Source of the DNA: Halicephalobus mephisto
Taxonomy: Eukaryota > Nematoda > Chromadorea > Rhabditida > Panagrolaimidae
Length of the DNA stretch: 64,000 nucleotides
Assembly: GCA_009193035.1 (NCBI GenBank)
Contig: SWDT01000567.1
Span: 1-64,000 of the forward strand
Reading direction: 5' to 3'
Below the pieces are notes generated by a model, which saw only the letters and a program-made list of their open reading frames with translations, was not told where the DNA came from and made no database searches. A program made the translations under genes and the position numbers. Shown in pieces: positions 12,701 to 24,959 of the stretch. Numbering within the stretch: the stretch's first letter is position 1; every line of letters begins with the position of its first letter.

Positions 12701-15700
12701 TGAAATCACTACTAAATATCCTGAAAATCGCAACTAAAACTAAATACTCCATCGAAAACGATCATTTTGTAATAACATATAATAAAAAAGTTACTTTAGG
12801 CTATTTTTTTGATAGACTTCGTTCTTAGATCGGAGATTAGTAATCTCCGTCATGACGTCTTCGAGCTGTTCTGTCGCCTTCTTCGATTTGAATTGCTCCG
12901 ACAGTTCGTTCTCCTTCGATCTGGCCAGTTCTGCTTTGAGTTCAACCGTCTTCGGATGATTCTGCCATTCCTCAATTGTGATAGACTTCGGAACCAAGGA
13001 AGTACTAGATCCATGGATTGATCTACGTCGATCTGATTCGCCTAAAAAATCCAAATAAAATTATTTATATAAAATTTTGTCTTACATGATCCTGATTGAG
13101 AAAGATCAAAATAACTAGAAGAACCACCACCGTTATGTCGATAATAGTAATAATATTCTCGGACAGCTTTAGCCATATTAGGACAGAATCACCCTAAGGA
13201 AAAAATAATAAAAATATCGACACCAGACGCGTTTTGAAAAATTTAGGTCAAATAATTAAACTCATCAAATCTTTGGAGAAATTTAGGAATATTTTAAATG
13301 AAACAAAAAGAAGAACATCCCGAAAACAAGACGAGAGTGCGGAAAACAAGGAAAATGACAAACGCGTTCTTTAATTTTCGAACGTCTTAGGAAATGTCGC
13401 AAATCGTACTATTATGAAAACCATATATCCACTTCCCAAAAACCGATCCTAACAACAATTTCCAAAAGATTCTCAAAAAGAAAACAACCTATCTGGTAAT
13501 TTGGACTTTGTATAAGAATTACTTCGTAATCAGCTATACAATTACAAAGATCATATATCCACTTCCCAAAAACCGATCCTAAGAATTTCCAAAAGACTCT
13601 CAAAACGAAAACCGGCCTACAATTTTAATTTTACATAGGGGTTATTCTGTGACCTTGTGTGATTTTGACATTTCCCATACAATTATAAAAATCGTCAAGT
13701 TTCTACGAAATAGTCCTAATACAAATTTGCAGAAATTTCTAGAAGTAAAAGTAGTTTGAAATTTCGATTTTACGCGATAGTGATTTCGTAATATCATATT
13801 ATTTCGTAATTTACTTCTTGGAATTATATTCTTAAAATTTCTTCAACTAAAGCATATGATTTAAAATTCTTTATCTATCTTCTAGGATTAATTTCGATAT
13901 ATGAAACTGTTACTAAACGTCCTAAAAATCATAACTAAGACCAAATACCCTGTCGAAGACCGATTTTTCGTTTCTTAAATAATTAAATCTGGAGTTTGAG
14001 AATAAACCTCACGGGATGTTAACTAATAAAAAACATTCCTTAATCTTCGGGGCTCGTAAAAGATTCGTGCGATCCGCTGACATTCCAATGCATCAATAAA
14101 CACGCCTACAAAACCAATAAAAACAGCTTTCGAAATTTGAGAAATCAGAATCCGGTTCAAAAAAGTTCCAAATTAATTTGGATAAAACTGTCCGAAAATT
14201 AGGAAAACTAGTAATCAGTCCGCGACCGTCGCCTTCCTTAGGGCATTTGGTCCCTGATTTCGTAAGCATGAGAATCATTTTTTATTTTCTTAGACCAGAT
14301 TTCTCAGTTACTGGATTAGTCTAAACTGACAATCATGGCAGAGCAGACTGATCTAAAAAGGAAAATGAAACCAGAGCGAGTCGAAGGGAGGTAAAAGCCA
14401 TACAATCCGTTTTTTCTACTTTTTTACACCAGTTTTTTGAGTTACTAAAATGACAATCATGGTCGAAAAGACTGATATAAAAAATCCGAAACCAGAGCGA
14501 GTCGAAGAGGGTCAAATGTCCTCAAGGAAGAGATACTGTACAATTTCCAAAAAAAATTAAACTAATTGAGGAAAAACTGTCCGAGAATTTGAAACAATTA
14601 ATAATTTAAATTTAACAAGTAATTTAAGTTCAATTAACTGTACCGAAGTCTGTGAAGCAGTCCACATCAAAATAAAATCGAATTTTTACACAATAATTAA
14701 GCAGGTCGATTTGCCAGAATATTGCAAGCAAACTGCAGATTTTATTTTGCTTATTATAATCTCGACTTATCTGTCGAAATGTTGCGTGCAAACTGCGGAT
14801 TTTAATTTTAATATCAAATGATATAAATGTTGCAAGCAAACTCCAACTTTGATGTTGACTTATCTGCCGAAATGTTGCGTGCAAACTGCAATTTTTATTT
14901 CATCGTCGACTTATGTAAATGTTGCAAGCAAACTGCAATTTTTATATCAACCTATTTGCCGAAATGTTGCGTGCAAACTGCAATTTTTATATCAACCTAT
15001 CTGCCGAAATGTTGCGTGCAAACTGCCGATTCAACTTTGATGTCGACCTCTTTATGAACCTCGACACCGATAATTTAAATTTAATAAATAACTTATATTT
15101 AATTATCTAAAATTGCACATAAACTAACCTTCGCGAAGTTTCTGTTTCGTTGAAAGAAGTTCTTCCTCGAGACGAGTCCTCATTTCAGATTCGTGTTCGA
15201 GACTGAGAGACAAGGCCTGGGATTGCTGAGTAGCTGCTCGTAAAAGTTGTTCAAGTTCGGCTAATCTGTTTTCGAGTTTTGTGTGTTCTGACCGTAATCC
15301 GTTGTTTGTTGCTTCTAATTTCGCAATTTTTTCACGCCATTGTCTGGAAGTTTCGTCTTGTTGAGCAACTCCGAGCAAAGGTTTGACTTTTGTGTACAAT
15401 TTCCACCAATTCCATTCTCTGACATTCTTGTATAATAATCCATTTTTCTGGATACATCTAATCGCAATTTCTTGTAATCTCCGTTTCTCCAACCAACGCC
15501 GGGATAAATACAATCTACATTGTCTTTGGAGAGATTCAACTAATCCCGATAATTGCCAGTCTCTTTTTTCTTCCAAAGCAACTAAGATGTCGCTTCTTAG
15601 CAAGATCTGCGAAATCCCCAGTCTGTACCTGTGTTCGTCGATCTCCATCGCTTCCAGAATCTTCTTGACGGCTCCGCGGTCGTCCAGGGCATCTTGGATG

Positions 15701-18700
15701 TTCTTCGGCGTGGCTTGGTTCTGGATGAGGCATTGGAAGCGTCTTCTGAAGTCCCGGAAAGGAAGTCGCTCAGGATATCCTGCAAAATTTAAATTAAAAA
15801 ATAAAATTAAAAATTCTCCAACATTTTAACTCCGATTTCCAGGATTTTGATCAACACTTTCATATATCAAAATCGATCCTAGAAGATATATAAGGACTTT
15901 TAGATCGTATATATCTTGATCCACAAAGTTCTGGAGAAAATATCATCCCGAAAAATAAATTACGAAATAGTACAAGATTACGAAATCGCTATCGCGCAAA
16001 ATCGAAATTTTAAACTACTTTGATTCCTAAAAACTACTAGAAATTCTTCTCGGAAACATTTCGTAAAAAATTGATATATGAATTCTATAATAAGACTAAT
16101 CTCGAAATCATTGGGATTACGAAATAATCATCGCGCAAAATCAAGATTTTAAGCTTCTTTCGTTTCTAGGAATTTTTAAAAATTCCCGTCGGGATCATTC
16201 CTTAAAGAAATTTCATTTTTAATATTAAAATAATATAATTTTTTATTGAAATTTTATAGAATAATATAAATATTAAATTTAGTAGTTTTAGGTCCTGATT
16301 GGAAAATTTCGAAATTTCCCGTCGGGACCATTTCTTAAAGAAATTTCATTTTTAATATTAAAATAATATAATTTATTATTGGAATTTTACAGAATAATAT
16401 AAATATTAAATATTAATAATTTTAGGTCCTGATTGGAAAATTTCGGAATTTCCCGTCGGGACCATTTTTAAAAGAAATTTCATTTTTAATATTAAAATAA
16501 TATAATTTATTATTGGAATTTTATGGAATAATATAAACATTAAATTTAATAATTTTAGGTCCTGATTGGGAAATTTCGGAATTTCCCGTCGGGACCATTT
16601 CTTAAAGAAATTTTATTTTTAATATTAAAATAATGTAATTTATTATTGGAATTTTATGGAATAATATAAACATTAAATTTAATAATTTTAGGTCCTGATT
16701 GGAAAATTTCGAAATTTCCTGTCAGGACCATTTCTTAAAGAAATTTCATTTTTAAAAACAATTAATGGAGCGTTAACAAACCTCGATTACACGCTCTAAC
16801 GGAGTCGATCAGGAGAAGAGACTGGAGTTGGGATCGGACGTAAGGAACGTCGAATCCGTCGACTCGTCTTTCAGAAGCCATCATCGAACTTGTCTGATCA
16901 GACAATACCTGGCTCCCCGAGGGGCACGGCTGGACACAATGGACAAATGTAACTTTGGTGCTCCGTTGAATATTCGATATAATATACTCCTAAAAATACA
17001 ATTCTAATTTCGTATCGCAAGCCCCGAGGGGAAGTCCAGAGGATTACATTTGTTAAGGAACAATCAAACAAAGACCGATTCCAGAGTCCAGTTTGCGACT
17101 CGATAGATTAGTCCTGATTCAACAAACGCGTCTTCGATCCGTATTACAGATATGATGTGGAAGATTCTATGTAAATTTAGGATTGACACCTTGCTAAAAC
17201 GCAACTAACTGGGAAAATGCGGTCCCGCAACGAAAAACCCTGAATGTCAATCAACTAAATTACTGTAGAAAAAAAGTTTTTTAATTTCATCAATTTTTCG
17301 TTTTTTATATTGAAGAATTCTACCTTCTTATTTTTCAGATGGTCCCGCAACGAAAAACCCTGAACGTCAATTAGTCAGATTACTGTAGCAAAAAAACAAT
17401 TATATTTTAGTTTTTATCAATTTTGGTTTTTTATATTGAAGAATTATATTTTACTATCTTTCAGATGGTTCCGCAACGAAAAACCCTGAACATCAATTAG
17501 TCAGATTACTGTAGCGAAAAACGATTATTAGTTTTCCTAATTTCTGTAATTTTTTGCTTATTATTTTTTTACTTTTTAGGTATTATTTTTTATTAAATAA
17601 TTATATTTTTTTAAATCTGTTCTGAAACGAAAAATTTTGAATATCAATTAGTCAGATTACTGTAGCGAAAAAATTTGTTTTAATTTTATTAATTTTAATT
17701 TTTTTATTATATAGTTATATTTTTTTTAAATCTTTTCTGAAACGAAAAATCCTGAACATCAATTAGTCAAATTACTGTAGCGAAAAAAACCGAATATTAG
17801 ATGAATTAATTTCATTTTTGGTTTATTATTTTTTTTAATTTAATTATATTATTATCAAAATTGAGACTCATTTTACGTAACTTTCAACAAAATTTTAAAT
17901 ATTTTTAAATTAAAAAATATCAAAAATAATCAAACTTGTAGATTCTGAATTTGAAATCAAAATTCAAAATTAACCCTCAGAATCTGCTCTTAAGACATTT
18001 TTTGGAAAATCAGTGTCCGAAAAAAGTTGGAGATCTCAAAAGATAAATGTCGTTGAAAAAAAACAAAATCGATTGACCTTCATTTGACCGAAATAAAGAA
18101 GTCTACGTCTCAAAATCCAAAGATTCTGAATTTTTAAGATTCTGAATTTCTAAGATTCTGAATTTCTAAGATTCTAAATTTCCGAAATTTTGAATTTTCA
18201 AGATTTTAAATTCTAAAATTCTGAATTTTTAGATTCTAAACTCCTAAGATTCTGAATTCCTAAAACTCTAAATTTTCAAGATTTTAAATTCCAAAATTCT
18301 GACTCCAGATTCAAAATCTACGAATTTCGATTACTTAGGAATCTTCAACTTTTATAAAAATCACTTAAAAAATCCTTAAATTTTATAAAACTTATTTTAG
18401 AAAATTTTAAATATTTTTTTTCAATAAAAAATTTAAAAAATATAAAAAAATAAATTTTAAAATACAGGTCAAAAAAAAGATTTTTTAGAGATAATGCGAA
18501 AAATTAAAATCAAACTAATTTAGAAAAATGACTTACGATTTGGGCTTCGATATTGTTGAAGAATCCTCCAGCAAATTTCGGACTTGATTCTTGCTGCACA
18601 GATTGGGTCATGTGACGAAGTTTGTATACTGTATTGGAAGAGTTCACAACACTTCCGGAAAACAGGTTCCCAATAGTGGATCTAAATATTTTAAATTTAA

Positions 18701-21700
18701 ATTTAAATACATATTTAAAAATTAATTTTAATTTTAAATATAAAAGTTAATTTTAATTTTAAATATAAAAATAAATTTTAATTTTAAATATAAAAGTTAA
18801 TTTTAATTTTAAATATAAAAATCAACTTTAATTTTAAATATAAAAGTTAATTTTAAATATAAAAATCAACTTTAAAAATATAAATTAATTTGAAAAATAT
18901 AAATTAATTTTAAAAATAAAAATTAGTTTTAAATTGAAATATATGAAAATTAAATGTAAACTTGTTTCGTAATTTTATAACTTTTAGAATATACGATTAA
19001 TTAAGAAATTAGATAGGAACTGTTTTATAAAACAGTCCTGAAGCGACTTTTTGGAAGGTTTTAGAAATTAAATAAGTACTCTACAGTCACTTTTAACTGA
19101 ACGTATTACGTAGCTTCGATTACGGTCGGTTACGAGTGATTTGCAATAGCTATGTGGAATTTCGCTTGTGTTCTACAGTATTCTACGATTCCTGATATTC
19201 AAGCTACCGCTTCGAGTGCTTTCTTTGTAGTCTACAGAGACGATTTTCAGCCGCTCACAGCTGACCGTAATCAAGCAAGTCCGATCACGAGCAGTTGTGA
19301 GTGCTTTGCAGTGTCTGTGGGGGTACTTAACCCTGTCTACTCTCGAAGATTACTGTGTACTGGAATATTGTTGCAGAAAAACCTACTTTTTGGAACTTTT
19401 CAAAAGTTCCGGAGCAGTGAAGGGGGCGTGGGAGGGTCTGGCTTCGCGGACCCATCCGGTTACAGTATACGGTGTAGGGGAGCTGTTGTGGCAATGTCCG
19501 AGGATAAATGCAGAGGGATCATTGGGATGTCTTCTGATTAATTTGTTATTTTCAAAATGCATCAAAATTCTACCAAGTAAAGAAGCATCACAGCCAGCGG
19601 GGAACATGGCTTCTTCCTGGAGCAGATGAAGCAAACCTCGTTCTTCTTCGCTTCTTTCTTCCAAATTAACGCTATTTATTAATTGAGGTTTTCTGTCAAT
19701 TAATCTTGTAATAATTTGTGGTTTCAGAAACGGCAAAACAAGATCCACTTTCACTTGTTCTCGAGCATAAACCTCCAGGGGTTCTTGGAAACTTCTGTCG
19801 TAAAAAAATTCAGAAAATCTTTCGTTCACGTAGTTGTTTATCAAATCCCGAAGATTGGACACCTTCTCCGTCATCCACTCGGCCCACTGGTAGTTGAAGT
19901 TCGCTCCGGGAGCCTCGACGAGCTGGATACAATTACAGTAATTTTTCGTTAATTTTTCATTAATTAATTCAACAATTGAATTAAAAATTTCCAAATAAAT
20001 ACTCTGAATAAAAGAATCCAAAGCCTCAGGTCCGGATTCTGATCGATTTGCAAGTTTCGATCTATTCATTATATTCGGGATTGTTGAAGTCAATTTTCCA
20101 TGAAAAACGGCTTTGTTTAAATCTTCGATGGATATCCCCAGGAGATCCGCCGCAATTTGAGCATTTGTGATTTTTATGAATCTCGATTTTGAAGCCACAA
20201 TGTCCACCGCTTGGGCTTGTTTAAGGTGCAAAATAGCTCCCAAAACTTCCAAAATGCCCTCGAGGGATTTCTCTAATCCCAAAATTCCAAATGCAGAAAA
20301 AACAATTTTCAAATTATTTTTTTGAAAATTTTCATCATTTTCATAATTACCGTATCTTATGAAATATTTGTCGAATTGTTCAGCTACAGTACTCAAAGAC
20401 AATTTTTCCTTCAATTCAGGACTACTTTCGGACCAAAGAAAATCGAAAATGTGGAAATAAGTGTCTTGTTTGGACTGTCTGAAAAGTCTTGAAGTATCCA
20501 GCAAAAAAGTCCGGATATTGGCCGAACAGAGAGCTCCAGAAGTGTCGAAACCCAAGGAATACATTCTGACACATCTGGAAGCACTCTGATTCAGCGGCAT
20601 TCTACAGTTCGAAAACGCATCCAGAATCGTCAGAGCTGCATCCAGGAATTTAACTAAAATCAATTTTATAAAAATATTTTTAATTAATAAAATTAAATCA
20701 ATTTTATAAAAATATTTTTAATTAATAAAATAAAATAATTTTTAGCTAAAATATTTTTAATTAATAAAATCAATTTTATAAAAATGTTTTTAATTAATAA
20801 AATTGAATTTTTATAAAAATATTTTTGATTAATAAAATTAAATCAATTTTATAAAAATATTTTTGATTAATAAAATCAATTTTATAAAAATTATTTTTAA
20901 CTTTTTTAATTTCCAAAATTATTTTTATTTTTTAACTTTTTAAATATTTTTAATTTTCGAAATTAATCCTAACTTACATGGTAATGATTTTGTCCATCCA
21001 GCAGCTCCACAAAGATACTGTACGAAACTTTTTAATTGATGAGATTTTCCAGATCCGGTTAATCCAGTAAAAACTACAGATTGATGACGAACACCTCCTT
21101 GAAGATTACGGTACATTTCTTGGGCAGTAGCAAAGATGTGAGAAGGCATCTGATCTCTTCTGGAACCTTTGAATAACTCGATGAGGGTTTCGTTGGTGAA
21201 TTCGCCTTCGGCAGGGGTCAGGGCCACGAGACTCAAGGCCCCTCCGGCAGAGTAGCTCAATCCGCTTCCGGCCAATTTTCGAAGGAGATGGATTACGGAA
21301 GTCAGATTTAGATAAACAAGTTTCGAAATGTCGTTGTTGTTCGTCGTCGGATTTGCTCTATCAACATCAGATCTGTCTACTGTCATTACAGTATCCGCAA
21401 CTTTTATTTTAATTTTATTATTTTGAAGATTTTCCAAAAATTGACATACAGTATATCCTTCACTGTGAATAAGCCAATATCTGGAATCTTCTGGAATAGA
21501 TTCAAAATCGTTGGAAATTTTCGACGAAGATAACCGGATCAGATCTCCTTCATCCCTGATCCCTCTGGATCTCCCGCAAAATTGGGCCAATTCAGGAACA
21601 GTTTTGACTTTTATTTTTAATTCATTTCCACTGGATTCTAGGATCTTCTGAAGCTCATTTCTGCTCAAATTCGAAATTTTTTTTCTATCAACTTCGATCA

Positions 21701-21989
21701 ATTCGTCTCCCGGAAGTACGTTGTTCAAAATATCGTTAGGTCTTGGTGGACCGGATTTAATCACAATCGGATCCAAAAACACCTTCATGGAATCAGGATC
21801 ACCAGATGGATTTGTTCTTCTGATTCTGAATCCGAAATCTCCATTGAAGTTCCGATGAAGAACAAGATCCCTTTCGTAAACTTGGACCACTGCTAACGCC
21901 GGCAACTTCAGCCCGGCGATGTCGAATTTCTTCGGAATCGCAAACGACGAACCAGATCCATTCTGGACCATCCCAGTTCCGTCATCCAT
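9765..21989 (-). CDS. Class XVIII-like unconventional myosin with PDZ domain
   Basis: Ten exons: 20978-21989, 19387-20653, 18537-18681, 16782-16989, 15129-15779, 12795-13041, 11794-12351, 11177-11399, 10942-11130 and 9765-10394 (5130 nt, 1709 aa). The start was chosen because TTTTCAG lies two bases upstream of it. Order: PDZ-like region (about 36-125), P-loop GLTGSGKS (about 309), motor with a switch I-like NQSASR, a switch II-like LVEAPGAN (about 582) where the usual DxxGFE glutamate is replaced, TFVHCVQPC, an IQ-like helix (about 960), the EWNWWKLYTKVKPLL junction, a long coiled coil (about 1010-1640) and an acidic tail ending QKMMTT. PDZ plus a degenerate motor is diagnostic of myosin XVIII, which binds actin but has little or no ATPase activity. 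It probably acts as an actomyosin cross-linker that co-assembles with myosin II. At 1709 aa it is shorter than vertebrate or fly members. Family assignment is strong. Confidence 0.92.
14285..14520. repeat. Foldback repeats of the ACTGGTCTAAAA type in myosin intron 5
   Basis: Two adjacent units in which a TTTTAGACCAG-like start is mirrored by an ACTGATCTAAAA-like end, each followed by GAAACCAGAGCGAGTCGAAG. Related units lie at about 1590-1760, 47915-48390 and 50770-51240. Confidence 0.55.
14705..15060. repeat. Minisatellite, units of roughly 45-60 bp (myosin intron 5)
   Basis: About seven imperfect units built around GAAATGTTGCGTGCAAACTG followed by an AT-rich half that ends in a CGACTTATCTGCC-like phrase. 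The reverse complement of this unit is the repeat at 52550-53330. Confidence 0.8.
16180..16755. repeat. Tandem array of hairpin repeats, about 122-bp units (myosin intron 4 side)
   Basis: Five units, each with GGTCCTGATTGG followed after about 20 bp by CCCGTCGGGACC, so each unit can fold into a stem, then an AT-rich spacer. It lies in the intron between exons 4 and 5. The same hairpin recurs singly in many introns and as another array at 49060-49480. Confidence 0.8.
17215..17800. repeat. Tandem repeat, about 125-bp units, each ending ATTACTGTAGC
   Basis: Five units with the core GCAACGAAAAACCCTGAACG, then TCAATTAGTCAGATTACTGTAGC, split here as TCAATTAGTCAG and ATTACTGTAGC, then a T-rich spacer. 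Units lose similarity toward 17800. Located in the intron between exons 3 and 4 of the myosin gene. Confidence 0.75.
18115..18310. repeat. Short tandem repeat AAGATTCTGAATTTCT
   Basis: About a dozen degenerate 16-18 bp units in myosin intron 3. Confidence 0.7.
18690..18950. repeat. AT-only tandem repeat (about 31-bp units)
   Basis: Repeats of a TTAATTTTAATTTTAAATAT unit in myosin intron 2, directly upstream of exon 3. Confidence 0.65.
20655..20910. repeat. AT-only tandem repeat in myosin intron 1
   Basis: Six or so units of AATCAATTTTATAAAAATAT followed by TTTTAATTAATAAA, filling most of the intron between exons 1 and 2. Confidence 0.7.
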
Positions 21990-23059
21990 CTCTGAAAATC
22001 CTAAAAACACTACTTTAAAAATAAAAAATTTAAAAAATAACCTCAACACGAATTTTCGAAACTTTCCACTCGAGACCAAAAAGTACAAAATTTAAAAATC
22101 AAAAAATTCTAAAAGTTTTAATCATAATTATATTATTATAAAAATTACAAATAAAATGTTTTAGAAAATTTTCCAACATTTTTGATTTTTGAAATTTTTA
22201 AGATTTCAGAAAACTTCAAAAGCTTTCAGGAGCTTCTAAAAGGTTTCAGAATCTTTCACTAGATTCCAGAAAATCTCAGAATTTTGATAAAATAAAATAT
22301 AAAAATTAAAATTAAAATTAAAAGTAAATATATAAAAATTAAAATTAAAATTAAAATTAAAATTAAAAATAAAGATAAAAATTAAAAATTAAAAATAAAA
22401 ATAAATATTAAAAATAAAAATAAAAATAAACATTAAAAATTAAAAATAAATATTAAATATATAAAAATTTAAATTAGTACAAAATAGTCTCAACAAGAAT
22501 TTTTTTGGACTAAAATAATCTAAAATTTCGAAATTTATTATTTATTTTTTTTTTGGAAATTTACAAAATTCTAGATTAAGGTACATAGAGTACCAATTCT
22601 TGTCTGATTTTTACATATGAAATTATTCAAATTTTTGGGATATTTAAAAGCGGATTTTCGGTGAAAAAAATTCTCGGAAAAATCGCGATTGAACCAAAGA
22701 AAAAAACTAATCAATTTTCGGCCATGGAAGGGCCATTATTTAGGGCTGCGTGACGGTTAACAGGGACATTAGGCATAGGTCAAACATTGTACCGTATTTC
22801 TTCTAAAATAAGTCCCTCTGGAAGATGATTGAAAAAAATAAGCCTCGGGGTTTATTTTAGCGGAAATATTATGTATTTAATTTTAGTTATATAATGTTAT
22901 TTTTTCGAAAACGGTTCTATAAAGTCCTAAAATATGAGTTTCTTCCTCTATTTCGTAAGCTTTTAATTTTTTCGTTTTTGTATTAATTTTTTAATAATTA
23001 AATATTTCGATAAAATAAAATAAAATAAATTTAAAAAACTCGAAATCAGCATGAGTCAA

Positions 23060-23760
23060 AAAGGACCAATTGCCGATGAAAGAGCAAATATTACTAGGAA
23101 TAAACTCCTGGGGAACAAATATCACTAAGGAGAAACTATTTTTGAGAAGTATTTGTCTATGAAAGAGCAAATGTCACTAAGAAGTGAATATCACTAAGGA
23201 GCAACTATCACTGGAAAACAACTATCATCAAGGAATAACTGCCGCTGGGAAGCAACTATTACTAGGGAACAATTGCCACTGGGGAGTAAATATCGTTGAA
23301 AGAGGAAATATCACTAAAGAGCAACTATCACTAAGAAATAACTGCCGCTGGGGAGTATATATCATTAGGAAGTAAATATCACTAAAAAGTAACTGTCATC
23401 AGGGAAAAACTGCCGCTGGAAAGCAACTATTACTAAATAACAATTGCCACTGGGGAGTAAATATCACTAAAAAGCAATTACTACTAGAAAGTAACTGCCA
23501 CTGGGGAGTATATATCGTTGAAAGAGGAAATATCATTAGAAAACAACTGTCATCAGAGATAAACTGTCGCTGAAAAGCAACTACTACTAGGGAGTAACTA
23601 CCGCTAAGGAATAAATATCACTAAAGAGCAACTATTACTAAGGAACAATTGCCATTGGGGAAGAAATATCATTAGAAAACAACTGTCACTAAGAAATAAC
23701 TGCCGCTGGGGAGCAAATATTACTAGGGAACAATTATTGCTAAGGAGCAAATGTCATAGA
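23060..23760. repeat. 17-bp minisatellite, about 40 units
   Basis: Units alternate among a few types such as ACAATTGCCACTGGGGA, GCAACTATCACTAAGGA and ATAACTGCCGCTGGGGA, with a constant 17-18 bp period and rare spacing changes. Confidence 0.85.
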
Positions 23761-24054
23761 GCCATTATTTCGTTCGGGAACATTGACAAAAACTATAATA
23801 TCGATTTATTTCAACGGTCTCAATAAAGGACCAGATTTTCTGCTTGACCAATGACAATCTCTAACTTTATTTCGCGCGGTTGATCATCTTTATTCTAGAA
23901 GTGTAAATTCATTGAAAAAACTTTTTTCACCTAGTGATCGTGTTTCGAAATTGATCTAGGTTATGTAAGCGAAAGAATTTAAAAATCAATTCAGAAGAAA
24001 TCAAAAAAATCGAAAAACAGAAAAAAATTCGATATATGACTCATTTTAAAGTAA

Positions 24055-24620
24055 ATGGACAAATAAAAACTGTGACAAAAATGGAAATCGATGAAAAACT
24101 GATAAAAATAAACCAGATATGCCATGGTTTCAAGGTGGTTTTTCTTCTTATGAAAATAAAACTGTCAAAAATTTGGAGAAAGAATAAAACTGTCCAGAAA
24201 AAGGCAATCAATAAAACTGATAAGAAACAAGCCAGGTATGCTAAAAATTTTGAATACGTTTCCCGCTTGAAAATATAAAACTGTCCAAAAAATTAAAGAT
24301 CAAAGAAAACCGACAAATAACAAAGCCAGATATACCAAAATTTTGAGACAACCTTTTCTTTCAAAAAAATGAAACTGTCCAAAAAAATCCGAAGAAAAGA
24401 CAAAACTGGTACAAACGAGGCCAGATATGCCAAAACTTGAGACCCATTTTCCCGCTTAAAAAAACAAAACCGTCCAAAAAAAGAAAATCAAGGAAAAACC
24501 GGCAAACAACAAGGCCAAATATACCAAAATTCAAAATTAATTTTTTTGTTTAAAAAAAATAAAACTGTCAAAAAAAAACAAAACTGTTAAAAAAAATCAA
24601 AATTTTATAAAAATAAAACC
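24055..24620. repeat. Tandem repeat of about 110 bp, five units
   Basis: Each unit has AATAAAACTGTCCAAAAA, then an ACAAGGCCAGATATACCAAA-like phrase, then a CCCGCTTGAAAA-like phrase. Similarity fades toward 24620. Confidence 0.65.
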
Positions 24621-24959
24621 AAATATATATAAATTTTTTTTTTAAAAAAATAAAAATTCTTTTTACATAAAAAAAATTGACTAACGGGGATCAACAATTT
24701 TCCTTTTTAAATACCTTTACGAAAAATTCTTTTCATCGGTCATTTTCCCAATGACAATCGACTACCGGGGTCCTTGTGGCTTTTCAGTCCTCAGTCCCGT
24801 GCGTCCTCTTCGAGGTCAATTGCGCAAAAACGCAAAAAATATCCATCCATTGTCACCATAATGTAAATTTGTATTTACAGAATAATCTTCATATATGACT
24901 CGTCAATTTTAAACAATTATTAATAACAATGTCATTGAATAAATAATTACGAAATATTT

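Larger units (their letters stand above)
21990..24959. other. Repeat-filled intergenic region between myosin and vps-26
   Basis: 5' flank of the myosin gene, 3' flank of vps-26. 22300-22470 is an AAATTAAAA simple repeat. 22680-22870 is the only complex stretch. 23060-23760 and 24055-24620 are tandem arrays (listed separately). The open frames at 23184 and 24036 lie inside these arrays and are not genes. Confidence 0.6.

Noticed and set aside
16180..17800. CRISPR-like array of regularly spaced repeats
   Set aside because: Spacers are themselves similar between units and the context is a eukaryotic intron, so these are ordinary tandem repeats.
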